Source of the DNA: Streptomyces sp. NBC_00271
GTDB taxonomy: Bacteria > Actinomycetota > Actinomycetes > Streptomycetales > Streptomycetaceae
Direction: 5' to 3'
Length of the DNA stretch: 64,000 bases
NCBI RefSeq assembly: GCF_036178845.1
Contig: NZ_CP108070.1
Span: forward strand, 2,790,001 to 2,854,000
Shown here: one piece after another, positions 44,908 to 52,765 of the stretch
Layout: every line of letters starts with the position of its first letter
Position numbering within the stretch: the stretch's first letter is position 1
Position numbers and translations under genes: made by a program
The notes under the pieces: model-generated
Told to the model about the DNA's origin: nothing
Databases searched by the model: none
The model's input: only the letters and a program-made list of their open reading frames with translations

Positions 44908-45612
44908 ATGACGCAGTTGGAACAGTTCGCCACCCCCGTGGACGCCATCGCCTCCCGGATGCGCACCCTGGCGGCGACCCTGCCGGAGTGGGACGGAATC
45001 GCGGTCTTCAACCGCGTCTACCTCACCGTCACGGAGGAGGTCGAACGGCGCCTGGACGCGGGGGAATTCCGGGACGGCAAGGCCGCGGTCACGCTGGATG
45101 TACGTTTCGCCGAGCGCTATCTGCGCGTGGCCGAGGAGGGGTTCCCGCCCGCCTCCTGGCGCCCGCTGTTCCAGTTCCGGCGCCATCCGGGAGTACGCCC
45201 GCTGCAGTTCGCGCTCGCGGGCATCAATGCGCACATCGGACACGATCTGGCGCTCGCCGTCGTGGACACCTGCCGTACGCTGCGCTGCGAACCAGCCGAC
45301 CTGGAGGACGAGTTCGAGCGCGTGGGTGACCTCCTCGTCTCGCTGGAGGAGCGCGTCCGTGAAGATCTGATGCCGGGCCCCGACCTCCTCCAGATCGCCG
45401 ATCCGCTCACCCATCTGCTCGGCTCGTGGAGCCTGGAGAGGGCCCGCGACGCGGCCTGGTCGGCGGCGCGAGCCCTGTGGGCGCTGCGCGGACTCCCCGA
45501 CCTCGCCGGGGAGTTCGCCGACCGACTCGGCGCCGCGGTCGGTCTCGCGGGCCGGATGCTGCTCACGCCCCTGGGGGACGGATCCGGCCATATCGCCGCG
45601 TACGGCAGGTAA
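44908..45612 (+). CDS. DUF5995-family protein
   Basis: 234 residues, all-helical, resembling DUF5995: GIAVFNRVYLTVTEEVERRL, FRRHPGVRPLQFALAGINAH IGHDLALAVVDTC (conserved N-x-H-I-x-x-D). In this pattern the histidines and Asp could bind a metal, but the function is unknown. No signal peptide. 58 bp before the F420-type oxidoreductase on the same strand. Confidence 0.85.
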   Translation: MTQLEQFATPVDAIASRMRTLAATLPEWDGIAVFNRVYLTVTEEVERRLDAGEFRDGKAAVTLDVRFAERYLRVAEEGFPPASWRPLFQFRRHPGVRPLQFALAGINAHIGHDLALAVVDTCRTLRCEPADLEDEFERVGDLLVSLEERVREDLMPGPDLLQIADPLTHLLGSWSLERARDAAWSAARALWALRGLPDLAGEFADRLGAAVGLAGRMLLTPLGDGSGHIAAYGR

Positions 45613-45670
45613 CTCACCCTCATACGCGATACGTTCACAATTCAAGTGCCTGACGCGAAGGAGCACAAGC

Positions 45671-46603
45671 ATGGCTGCTCGGCTGGGTCTGAGTCTTCCT
45701 CAAACACGCCAGTACGACATCGGTCGAGACGTCCCGGACGTGGCGCGCACGGCTGAGGAGATCGGCTACGAGAGCCTGTGGGTGTTCGAGCGCGCCCTGT
45801 TCCCGGACCCCGCCACGCAGGGGCTGTACGGCGTCCCGAACCTGCCCTGGCCCGACTCCTACCGCGGCGTCGCCGAGCCGCTGGTGACCCTGACGCTGGC
45901 CGCGGCGGCCACACAGCGGGCGCGGCTGGGCACCAGCGTCCTGGTCGCCCCGCTGCACGGCCCGTTCCAGCTGGCCAGGGCCCTCGGCACGCTGGACGCG
46001 GCGAGCGGCGGCCGGGTCGTGGCAGGCCTTGGTACCGGTTGGTCGCTCGACGAGTACGCGGCGGCGGGCGTGGCGCCGTTCGAGGAGCGGGGCCGGGTCC
46101 TGGACGAGGTCCTCGACGTGTGCCGCGCGGTGTGGGGCCCGGACCCGGTGTCGTACGAGGGCCGCCTGACCAAGATCGAGTCGGCCGTGGTCGCCCCGAA
46201 GCCGGCCCGGCCGATCCCGATCCTGCTGCCCGCCTTCAGCAAGAAGGCGCTGACCCGGCTCGTGGACCGCGGCGACGGCTGGCAGCCCGTGGCCCAGGGA
46301 GGCGCCGACCAACTCGCCGCCCAGTGGCGGCAGGTGCAGGACTTCGCGGCCGAGCGCGGGCGCACCGAGCCGATCCAGTCGGTGGCGCGGATCAACACGC
46401 GCTACTCCGCCAAGGCTTACGACGGCGCGGACCGCCAGCCCTTCCAGGGCAACGTCGAGCAGATCGTGTCGGACCTGGTCCCGTACGCCGAGATCGGCCT
46501 CGACGAGTACTTCGTCGACCTCCAGGACGGCCCGCGGGACGCCGAGGAGCTCAAGGACCTGGCCGCCGAGGTGTACGCGGCGGCACGGGCAGCCGGAATC
46601 TGA
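45671..46603 (+). CDS. LLM-class F420-dependent oxidoreductase
   Basis: 310 residues of a luciferase-like TIM barrel: ARLGLSLPQTRQYDIGRDVP start, IGYESLWVFERALFPDPATQ, LGTSVLVAPLHGPFQLARAL, RVVAGLGTGWSLDEYAAAGV, PIPILLPAFSKKALTRLVDR GDGW. These match F420-dependent members common in actinobacteria. Substrate unknown. AAGGAG 7 bases before the ATG. Confidence 0.9.
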   Translation: MAARLGLSLPQTRQYDIGRDVPDVARTAEEIGYESLWVFERALFPDPATQGLYGVPNLPWPDSYRGVAEPLVTLTLAAAATQRARLGTSVLVAPLHGPFQLARALGTLDAASGGRVVAGLGTGWSLDEYAAAGVAPFEERGRVLDEVLDVCRAVWGPDPVSYEGRLTKIESAVVAPKPARPIPILLPAFSKKALTRLVDRGDGWQPVAQGGADQLAAQWRQVQDFAAERGRTEPIQSVARINTRYSAKAYDGADRQPFQGNVEQIVSDLVPYAEIGLDEYFVDLQDGPRDAEELKDLAAEVYAAARAAGI

Positions 46604-46630
46604 CCGGCCGCCCCACGAACGCCGCCCGGC

Positions 46631-48325
46631 TCAGTCCTCGGGCAGTTCCACCGGCGCGATCTCGTCGTAGACGTCGCCGGGCCCGGGGTTGGTCGGGTCG
46701 GTCGCCCCGCCCAGCTGGTGCATGACGCCCCAGACCGCGTTCAGCGCGGTCTGCACGGCACCCTCGGCCCAGCCGGCCGTCCAGGAGATGTCGTCGCCGG
46801 CGAGGAAGATGCCCCGCTTGTCCTCGGGCAGCGAGTCCTGCATGAAGTGCGTGAACAGGCGGCGCTGGTAGCGGTAGTGGCCGGGCAGGTTGGCCTTGAA
46901 CGCGCCCATGAAGTAGGGCTCGTTCTCCCAGGACACGGTCACCGGGTTGCCGATGATGTGCTTCCTGATGTCGACCTTCGGGTAGATCTCGCCGAGCGAC
47001 TTCAGCATGACCTCCATCCGCTCGTTCGCGGACAGCGGCAGCCACTTCAGGCTGTCGTCGCACCACGTGTACGAGAGGCAGATGACGGCGGGCTTGTCCG
47101 GGCCCTCGTCGAGGAGGTAGGTCCCGCGGGTCATGCGGTCGGTGAGCGTCATCGACATGACGTCACGGCCGGTCTCCTCGTCCTTGTCCAGCCAGAACGG
47201 CCGGTCGACCGGCACGAAGAGCTTGGAGCTCTCCATGTAGTGGGTCCGCTCGATGGCGGTCCAGTGGTCGATCGGGAAGAGCGAGTCGTCGCAGGCGACC
47301 TTGGAGAGCAGCATCCAGGACTGGGCGGTGAAGATCGCCGCCTTGTACGTACGGATGTCGCCGTTCGCGTCCGTCACCGTGATGCCGTTGCCCGCGGTGC
47401 GGTTCAGCCGGGTGACGGCCGGGCGCGGGGCGCCGTCGTGCAGCTTCGCGAGCGAGGTGCCGTAGGCCCAGTGCACGATCTTCTGCGGCTCGCGCTCCCA
47501 CAGGCGCAGCGGCAGCTGCTGGGAGCCGCCGACGATGCCGCGGTGATGGTCGTCGGCCTCGGTGTAGACGACGCGCAGGATCTCCAGGATCGAGTTCGGG
47601 AAGTCGGTGTCCCAGCCGCCGGTGCCGAAGCCGACCTGGCCGAAGATCTCGCGGTGCCGGAAGGACTTGAAGGAGTCCGAGTCGCAGAGGAAGCCGTAGA
47701 AGGTCTGGTTGTCGAGCTTCTCGACGAGCTTCGCCCAGATCTCGCGGATGCGCGGCACGTCGCGCTCACGCATGGCCTGGTTCATGTCGGAGAAGTCGGC
47801 GCCCTCTTCGAGGCAGGCGTTCCAGGCGTTCATCACGTCGCGGTAGACCTGCGGCAGATCGTCGACGCTGGTCGCGTAGTGCGACTCGCCCTTGAGGTCG
47901 ACGACCGTCGAGGGAGTGGACTCCGCGAGCGGGTTGGGGAACGGCCGGGTCTCCAGACCCACCAGGTCGATGTAGTGCTGGAGGGCGGTGGAGGAGGGCG
48001 GGAAGCGCATGGCGCCCATCTCGGCGGTGAGCGACGGGTCGCACCCCTCGAAGCCCACGGTCCGCAGGCGACCACCGATCTCGTCGGCCTCGTAGACGAC
48101 GGGCTTGAGACCCATCTTCATCAGCTCGTAGGCGGCCACGATGCCGGACAGGCCGCCGCCGATGACCGCGACCTCGGTGCCGTGCTCGGTCGCGGGTATC
48201 TGGCCGAGGCCCGCCGGGTGGGCGAGGAAGTCGTCGTACGCGTACGGGAAGTCCGGACCGAACATGGTGATCGGCGGCTGCTGCGCGTCGGCGTGCTGGA
48301 CGGCGGTGGGCACCGTGGACGTCAT
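46631..48325 (-). CDS. Flavin amine oxidase, tryptophan/phenylalanine 2-monooxygenase-like
   Basis: 564 residues, GR2-family flavoprotein: TEVAVIGGGLSGIVAAYELM (FAD), VVYEADEIGGRLRTVGFEG (GGRL), TAEMGAMRFPPSSTALQHYI (GAMRFPP, as in bacterial tryptophan 2-monooxygenase IaaM and related L-amino acid oxidases), and the C-terminal FLAGDDISWTAGWAEGAVQT. Such enzymes turn an amino acid oxidatively into its amide. No signal peptide, unlike secreted L-glutamate oxidase. Lies 59 bp behind a nitrilase-family amidase, so the pair could run amino acid to amide to acid. Preceded in the operon by a CGTTGCG array. Confidence 0.88.
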   Translation of the reverse strand: MTSTVPTAVQHADAQQPPITMFGPDFPYAYDDFLAHPAGLGQIPATEHGTEVAVIGGGLSGIVAAYELMKMGLKPVVYEADEIGGRLRTVGFEGCDPSLTAEMGAMRFPPSSTALQHYIDLVGLETRPFPNPLAESTPSTVVDLKGESHYATSVDDLPQVYRDVMNAWNACLEEGADFSDMNQAMRERDVPRIREIWAKLVEKLDNQTFYGFLCDSDSFKSFRHREIFGQVGFGTGGWDTDFPNSILEILRVVYTEADDHHRGIVGGSQQLPLRLWEREPQKIVHWAYGTSLAKLHDGAPRPAVTRLNRTAGNGITVTDANGDIRTYKAAIFTAQSWMLLSKVACDDSLFPIDHWTAIERTHYMESSKLFVPVDRPFWLDKDEETGRDVMSMTLTDRMTRGTYLLDEGPDKPAVICLSYTWCDDSLKWLPLSANERMEVMLKSLGEIYPKVDIRKHIIGNPVTVSWENEPYFMGAFKANLPGHYRYQRRLFTHFMQDSLPEDKRGIFLAGDDISWTAGWAEGAVQTALNAVWGVMHQLGGATDPTNPGPGDVYDEIAPVELPED

Positions 48326-48384
48326 GGGGTACGGACTCCTTGCGGGAAAGCTGGTGAGGGGAGGCGCCGGGGGGCGGCCGGGTG

Positions 48385-49173
48385 TCAGACGAGCGACCCG
48401 TAGAGGCCGGGGCGGCGGTCCTTCAGATACGGGTTCGCCTCGCGCGAGGCCGCGAGGAAGTCGGGGTCGGCGTCGGCGAGGACGAGTTCCTCACCGCGTC
48501 CGGCCCGGGTACGGGCGATCCCGTCGGGGCCGGCCAGCGTGGACAGTCCGACGAACTCGAACTCGCCCTCCGGGCCCACCCGGTTGACGTACGCGACGTA
48601 CATCTGGTTCTCGAAGGCGCGCACCGGGACGACGGACTCGGCGACGAACTGGAAGGGGTGCATCTGCGCGGTCGGCACGACGAGGAGGTCGGTGCCGGCG
48701 AGGGCGTGCGCCCGGACGTTCTCCGGGAACTCGACGTCGTAGCAGATCATGAGGCCGATGCGGAGGCCGTTCAGGTCCGCCTGGACGACGGGCTGCTCGC
48801 CGGGCGTGAAGTGGTCGCGCTCGAAGCAGCCGAAGAGGTGGGTCTTGCGGTAGTTCGCGAGGCGGGTGCCGTCGGCGGAGATGAGCTGCGCGGAGTTGTA
48901 GACCGTCTCGCCCTCGCGCTCGGGGTAGCCGTAGGCGACGGCGACGCCGTGGCGGGTGGCGATCTCGGCGATCGCGTCGGCCCAGTCCCCGTCGGCGGGC
49001 TCGGCGAGGCGGGCGATGTCGTCGCCGATCGCGTACCCGGTGAGGAACATCTCCGGCGCCGCCACGAGCCCGGCGCCGGCAGCGGCGGCGCGGCCCGCGG
49101 CCTCGTCGAGGACCTTCAGGTTCTCGACGACCGAGCCGGGGCGGCCGGAGCTCTGGAGCAGGGCTGTGCGCAT
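48385..49173 (-). CDS. Carbon-nitrogen hydrolase (nitrilase superfamily, amidase-like)
   Basis: 262 residues with the catalytic E-K-C triad: GLVAAPEMFLTGYAIGDDIA (Glu), LANYRKTHLFGCFERDHFTP (Lys) and GLRIGLMICYDVEFPENVRA (Cys). The chain is closest to aliphatic and R-specific amidases of the superfamily rather than true nitrilases. First gene of the operon with the amine oxidase. The reaction is probably hydrolysis of an amide made by the oxidase (inference). Cytoplasmic. Its promoter region carries the CGTTGCG array at 49257-49314. Confidence 0.92.
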   Translation of the reverse strand: MRTALLQSSGRPGSVVENLKVLDEAAGRAAAAGAGLVAAPEMFLTGYAIGDDIARLAEPADGDWADAIAEIATRHGVAVAYGYPEREGETVYNSAQLISADGTRLANYRKTHLFGCFERDHFTPGEQPVVQADLNGLRIGLMICYDVEFPENVRAHALAGTDLLVVPTAQMHPFQFVAESVVPVRAFENQMYVAYVNRVGPEGEFEFVGLSTLAGPDGIARTRAGRGEELVLADADPDFLAASREANPYLKDRRPGLYGSLV

Positions 49174-49256
49174 GCGTGGTCCTCACGGGTACGGAGGGGT
49201 GTCGGGGACTGTCTAGACGGTACGGGCGGGGGGCTCGGGGGGACAAGCAGGAGCCG

Positions 49257-49314
49257 TTGCGCGCCGGTGGACGAATCGTTGCGTGCGCCCTGCCTCCGGC
49301 GGCGATTCGTTGCG
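49257..49314. promoter_or_regulatory. CGTTGCG half-site array upstream of the amidase/oxidase operon
   Basis: TTGCG at 49257, 49279 and 49310, each within CGTTGCG; spacing 22 and 31 bp, near two and three helical turns. ATCGTTGCGT at 49276 and TTCGTTGCGCG at 49307 also occur upstream of the amino-acid permease at 61277. It lies 84-141 bp before the amidase start, in a 250-bp gap. Confidence 0.6.
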
Positions 49315-49425
49315 CGCCCTCGTGAGGGGCCCGAAACCCCTGAGGCGCAGGTCACAGACGTCGTGTCGAGCCGTCGCGACCTCGCCTTGACGAGCCGTCC
49401 CGGCCGCACGGCCCGCGTCCCGTTC

Positions 49426-49806
49426 TCACAGCGCGCGCAGTCGCTCCACGATCTCGCGCAGCAGCTCGGGGTCGGCCGTCGGGCCGCCCGGTTCCGGCCG
49501 CCGCGGCGCGTCGATGCGTACGAGACCGGCCTCGGCCAGATCGCCCAGCAGCACGCGTACGACGGTCAGGGGCAGGTCGGCGTCGGCGGCGAGCTCGACG
49601 ACCGGCCGGGGTCCGTGGCGCACTAGGGCCAGCAGGGCGGCGCCTGCGTGGTCGACAGCCGGCCGGCCCTCTTCCGTCCTCAGGGCGGTGACCCGCGACA
49701 TCAGATCGATCGTGTGCCGGTCGGAGGGCCGCGTCCGGCCCCTGGTCACGGTGTAGGGCCGCACCATCGACCCGGTCTCGTCCTCGTACCAGTGGTCGTC
49801 GGTCAC
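49426..49806 (-). CDS. Conservon protein C (DUF742)
   Basis: 126 residues: SMVRPYTVTRGRTRPSDRHT IDLMSRVTAL followed by a winged-helix-like part (RHGPRPVVELAADADLPLTV VRVLLGDLAEAGLVRI). This is the DUF742 (CvnC) member of streptomycete conservons. Seven bp behind CvnB. The CvnD GTPase gene that normally follows is absent here; only 250 bp of non-coding DNA follows. Confidence 0.93.
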   Translation of the reverse strand: MTDDHWYEDETGSMVRPYTVTRGRTRPSDRHTIDLMSRVTALRTEEGRPAVDHAGAALLALVRHGPRPVVELAADADLPLTVVRVLLGDLAEAGLVRIDAPRRPEPGGPTADPELLREIVERLRAL

Positions 49807-49813
49807 GGCCGGG

Positions 49814-50284
49814 TCAGGGGCCCGCGGGGTCGGCGGCCGACCGTACGGCGGCGGCCATGTGGCGGCCGACGCGGCGGACCAGCAAGGCCATCTCGTGGGC
49901 GAGCTGTCCGACGTCCGTCTGCACCTCGCTCAGGACGGCCAGCCGGCTGCCGTCGCCCGCCGGGGTGATGAAGAGGTAGGCGTCGTCGAGCATCACCATG
50001 GTCTGGCGCACCTCCCCCGCGGCGAAGCGTTCTCCGGCCGAGCGGGCCAGGCTGTGGAAGCCGGAGCAGACGGCGGCGAGGTGCTCGATGTCCCGCCGGC
50101 GCATGCCGTCCGAGCAGCTCAGCGGGAGGCCGTCGGCGGTGAGGAGCACGGCCTGGCGGACGTGGTCGGTCCTGGCCACGAGGTCGTCGAGCAGCCAGCC
50201 GAGGTCCGTGCCGGGCGGTTCGGGGCTGCTGCCCTGGGGCTCGGAGGCCCGGTCGGAGTGCTCGGGGGTCTGGTCACGGAGCAT
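49814..50284 (-). CDS. Conservon protein B (roadblock/LC7)
   Basis: 156 residues with a roadblock/LC7 fold: LGWLLDDLVARTDHVRQAVL LTADGLPLSCSDGMRRRDIE and VMLDDAYLFITPAGDGSRLA VLSEVQTDVGQLAHEMALLV. In conservons it works with the sensor kinase (A) and a Ras-like GTPase (D). ATG at 50284, inside the end of the cvnA gene (11-bp overlap). N-terminal 25 residues are acidic and variable. Confidence 0.93.
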   Translation of the reverse strand: MLRDQTPEHSDRASEPQGSSPEPPGTDLGWLLDDLVARTDHVRQAVLLTADGLPLSCSDGMRRRDIEHLAAVCSGFHSLARSAGERFAAGEVRQTMVMLDDAYLFITPAGDGSRLAVLSEVQTDVGQLAHEMALLVRRVGRHMAAAVRSAADPAGP

Positions 50285-52625
50285 CGTCGGCGTCCGTCCC
50301 TTCCTCGGTGTCGGTTCGCCGCTCGGATCCGGGCCCGGTGGGCAGGCCCTTGCGGCCGCGGTCGAGGCCGCGCTGGAAGGCGCCGAAGACCGCGCGGACC
50401 TCCTCGGCGGTGACCTCGCGCTCCGACGGCTCGTCGGCGGCCGGGCCCTCGGTGCGCAGTTCGGGGGCGAGGGAGGTCTGCCGGACGCGGGTGGGCAGCG
50501 CGGGTGGGCTCGCGGCGGGAGCGCTCTTCGGCACACGGTCCGCGAGACGGTCGGGTGCCTCCCGCAGTTTCTCTACATGGTCCGCGGGACGGTCAGGTGC
50601 CTCCCGCTGCTTCTCGAGGACCGCGGTGCCCTTCCGGGAGGTCTCGGAGGTCCGGGAGGAGCGCGACGGCAGTGCCCGCGGGTCCGTGTCCGCCGCCGGC
50701 TCCGGCCGCTCGGGGTCGACCGGTGCGAGGACCGCCTCCGGCAGCAGCACCACCGCCGTCGTACCGCCGTACGGCGACCGGCACAGCGTGACCTCGATGC
50801 CGTGCCGTGCGGCGAGCCGCCCCACCACGTACAGCCCGAGCCGGTCGTGCCGGGTCGGGTCGAAGTCGTCCGGCGTGGTGAGGGTGCGGTGGGCCTCCTC
50901 GATCTGTTCGGGTTCGAGACCGAGGCCCCGGTCGTCGATCTCCAGCACGAACCCGCCCCCGGCGCGGCCGGTGCGCAGGGTGACCTGGGTCTGGGGCGGT
51001 GAGAACACGGTGGCGTTCTCGACGAGTTCGGCGATCAGATGGACGACGTCGGCGACGGCGTCCGCCGCCACGCCCACCTCCGGCATCGGCGGGACCACGA
51101 CGCGCGCGTACTCCTCGATCTCGCTCACCGCGGAGGTCACCACGCGGGCGACCGGTACGGGCCTGCGCCATCTGCGGCCGGGCGCCGCGCCGGAGAGGAT
51201 GATCAGGCTCTCCGCGTGGCGCCGCATCCGGGTGGTGAGGTGATCGATCCGGAACAGGTCGTCCAGGACGTCCGGGTCTTCGGTGCGCCGCTCCAGCGTG
51301 TCGACCAGTTTGAGCTGGCGGTGGACGAGCGCCTGGTTGCGGCGGGCGATGTTGAGGAGCACCGCGAACAGCCCGCGGCGCAGGGTGGCCTGCTTGACGG
51401 CGGCCTCGACGGCCGCGAGGCGGGCGGTGTTGAAGGACCGGCCGACCTGGCCGATCTCGTCGGCTCCCGCCTCCCCGTCGGCCAGGGGCGGTGCCTCGGT
51501 GGCGGCGTCCACGTCCTCACCAGCGCCGAGCCGCCGCATCACGTCGGGCAGTTGGCGGGTGGTGAGGAGGTCGGCGGCGTCCCGGAGGGTCTCCAGGCGG
51601 CGCGAGATGCGCCGGGCGCCGCGCACGGCGAACCACAGGGACAGCCCCACGGCGGCGAGTCCGAGGACACCGACGATCGCCGCCTTGGCCAGCTCCCGGT
51701 AGGCGAAGGCCCGTCCGCGCTCGGCGGAGTTGACGGCCGACCGCGTGCACAGCTGCATGTACCGCTTGACGGCCCGGTCGGTGGTGGTGCGCCAGGAGCC
51801 GGCCGCGACGGCCTCCCCCGCGCCCCGTGCGCCCGCCCGCAACAGGGCGTCCTCGCCCCGGGTCAGCTCCCGGTGCAGGGAGCCTCGCTGGAACTCCTCG
51901 AAGAGGGCGCGCGAGTCGGCGGGGAGGTCGGGCACATACGTCCGCTCGAAGACCCGGCGGTCCTCGATCGTCGCGGTGAGCGCGTCGTACTGGCGGTCGG
52001 TGAGCGATCCGGCGGCCCGCGCCCCGGCGACGAGGGCGTCCTCCCGCGAGACGAACTCCCTCACCCGCACCAGCTCGATGACGACCTGGGCCTCGCGCGC
52101 CAGCTGTCCGGCCTGCAGCGCGGTGAGGGCGGACTGGACGTCGAAGCCCGGCTCCACGAGGGCGCCGTACTCGGTGACCGCCCGGTCCCAGCTGATGGCG
52201 CGGGACAGCACCCGCTCCCGCAGCCCCTCCAGCCCGTCGAAGGAGCGCAGCACGGCGTCGAGCACCTGCCGCTGCCTGCCGGAGAGCCTGCCGCGGTCGC
52301 CGTCCCGGATCGCCGTCCGCATGGCGGTCACGGCGCGGTCGGTGCGGCGCTGCTGCTCCATCAGGTCGAGGGCCGCCGCCGTGCCGTGGTCCGCGCCCAG
52401 GTAGGCGGCCGCGAGCCGCCGTTCGATCTGGATCTGGCCGACCGCCGTGTCGACGGGCGTCCCGAAGTCGTCGTACACCCCCTGGACCCGGACGAGCGCG
52501 CGCAGTTCGCCGGTGACGGACACCATGGCGAAGCTCCACAGCACCATGAGGGCGACCACCGGTGCGAGCGCGAGCGCCACGATGCGCGCACGGACCGTGG
52601 TGGGACGGCCGAAGGACCAGCGCAT
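50274..52625 (-). CDS. Conservon sensor histidine kinase-like protein (CvnA type)
   Basis: 783 residues. Helix 1 at about 14-37 (IVALALAPVVALMVLWSFAM), an extracytoplasmic nitrate/nitrite-sensor-like region (50-300), helix 2 at about 312-333 (AAIVGVLGLAAVGLSLWFAV), a HAMP-like stretch, the CvnA phospho-acceptor region (FAVLLNIARRNQALVHRQLK LVDTLE) and an HATPase_c domain (HLIAELVENATVFSPPQTQV, LEIDDRGLGLEPEQI, DRLGLYVVGRLAARHG). From about 650 the C-terminus is Pro/Arg-rich and disordered and carries a 14-residue tandem duplication. GGAG lies 6-9 bases before the ATG. Confidence 0.93.
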   Translation of the reverse strand: MRWSFGRPTTVRARIVALALAPVVALMVLWSFAMVSVTGELRALVRVQGVYDDFGTPVDTAVGQIQIERRLAAAYLGADHGTAAALDLMEQQRRTDRAVTAMRTAIRDGDRGRLSGRQRQVLDAVLRSFDGLEGLRERVLSRAISWDRAVTEYGALVEPGFDVQSALTALQAGQLAREAQVVIELVRVREFVSREDALVAGARAAGSLTDRQYDALTATIEDRRVFERTYVPDLPADSRALFEEFQRGSLHRELTRGEDALLRAGARGAGEAVAAGSWRTTTDRAVKRYMQLCTRSAVNSAERGRAFAYRELAKAAIVGVLGLAAVGLSLWFAVRGARRISRRLETLRDAADLLTTRQLPDVMRRLGAGEDVDAATEAPPLADGEAGADEIGQVGRSFNTARLAAVEAAVKQATLRRGLFAVLLNIARRNQALVHRQLKLVDTLERRTEDPDVLDDLFRIDHLTTRMRRHAESLIILSGAAPGRRWRRPVPVARVVTSAVSEIEEYARVVVPPMPEVGVAADAVADVVHLIAELVENATVFSPPQTQVTLRTGRAGGGFVLEIDDRGLGLEPEQIEEAHRTLTTPDDFDPTRHDRLGLYVVGRLAARHGIEVTLCRSPYGGTTAVVLLPEAVLAPVDPERPEPAADTDPRALPSRSSRTSETSRKGTAVLEKQREAPDRPADHVEKLREAPDRLADRVPKSAPAASPPALPTRVRQTSLAPELRTEGPAADEPSEREVTAEEVRAVFGAFQRGLDRGRKGLPTGPGSERRTDTEEGTDADDAP
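50533..50616. repeat. 42-bp tandem repeat in the cvnA-type gene
   Basis: Two imperfect 42-bp units, the first starting ACACGGTCCGCGAGACGGTC (50533) and the second ACATGGTCCGCGGGACGGTC (50575). In the protein they give EKLREAPDRLADRV and EKQREAPDRPADHV, in frame, in the disordered C-terminal tail. Confidence 0.8.
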
Positions 52626-52765
52626 GCACTCCCCAGGACGACAGGACGGTCGGGTGGCCGGGCGACGGTTGGTTACCCATCGGTGTTACTCGCTGGTAGC
52701 GGGCGCGGATCAACCTACGTGATGGCGCGCCCGCACCGCAATGGTTTCCTGGACCGCCGCTCGGT

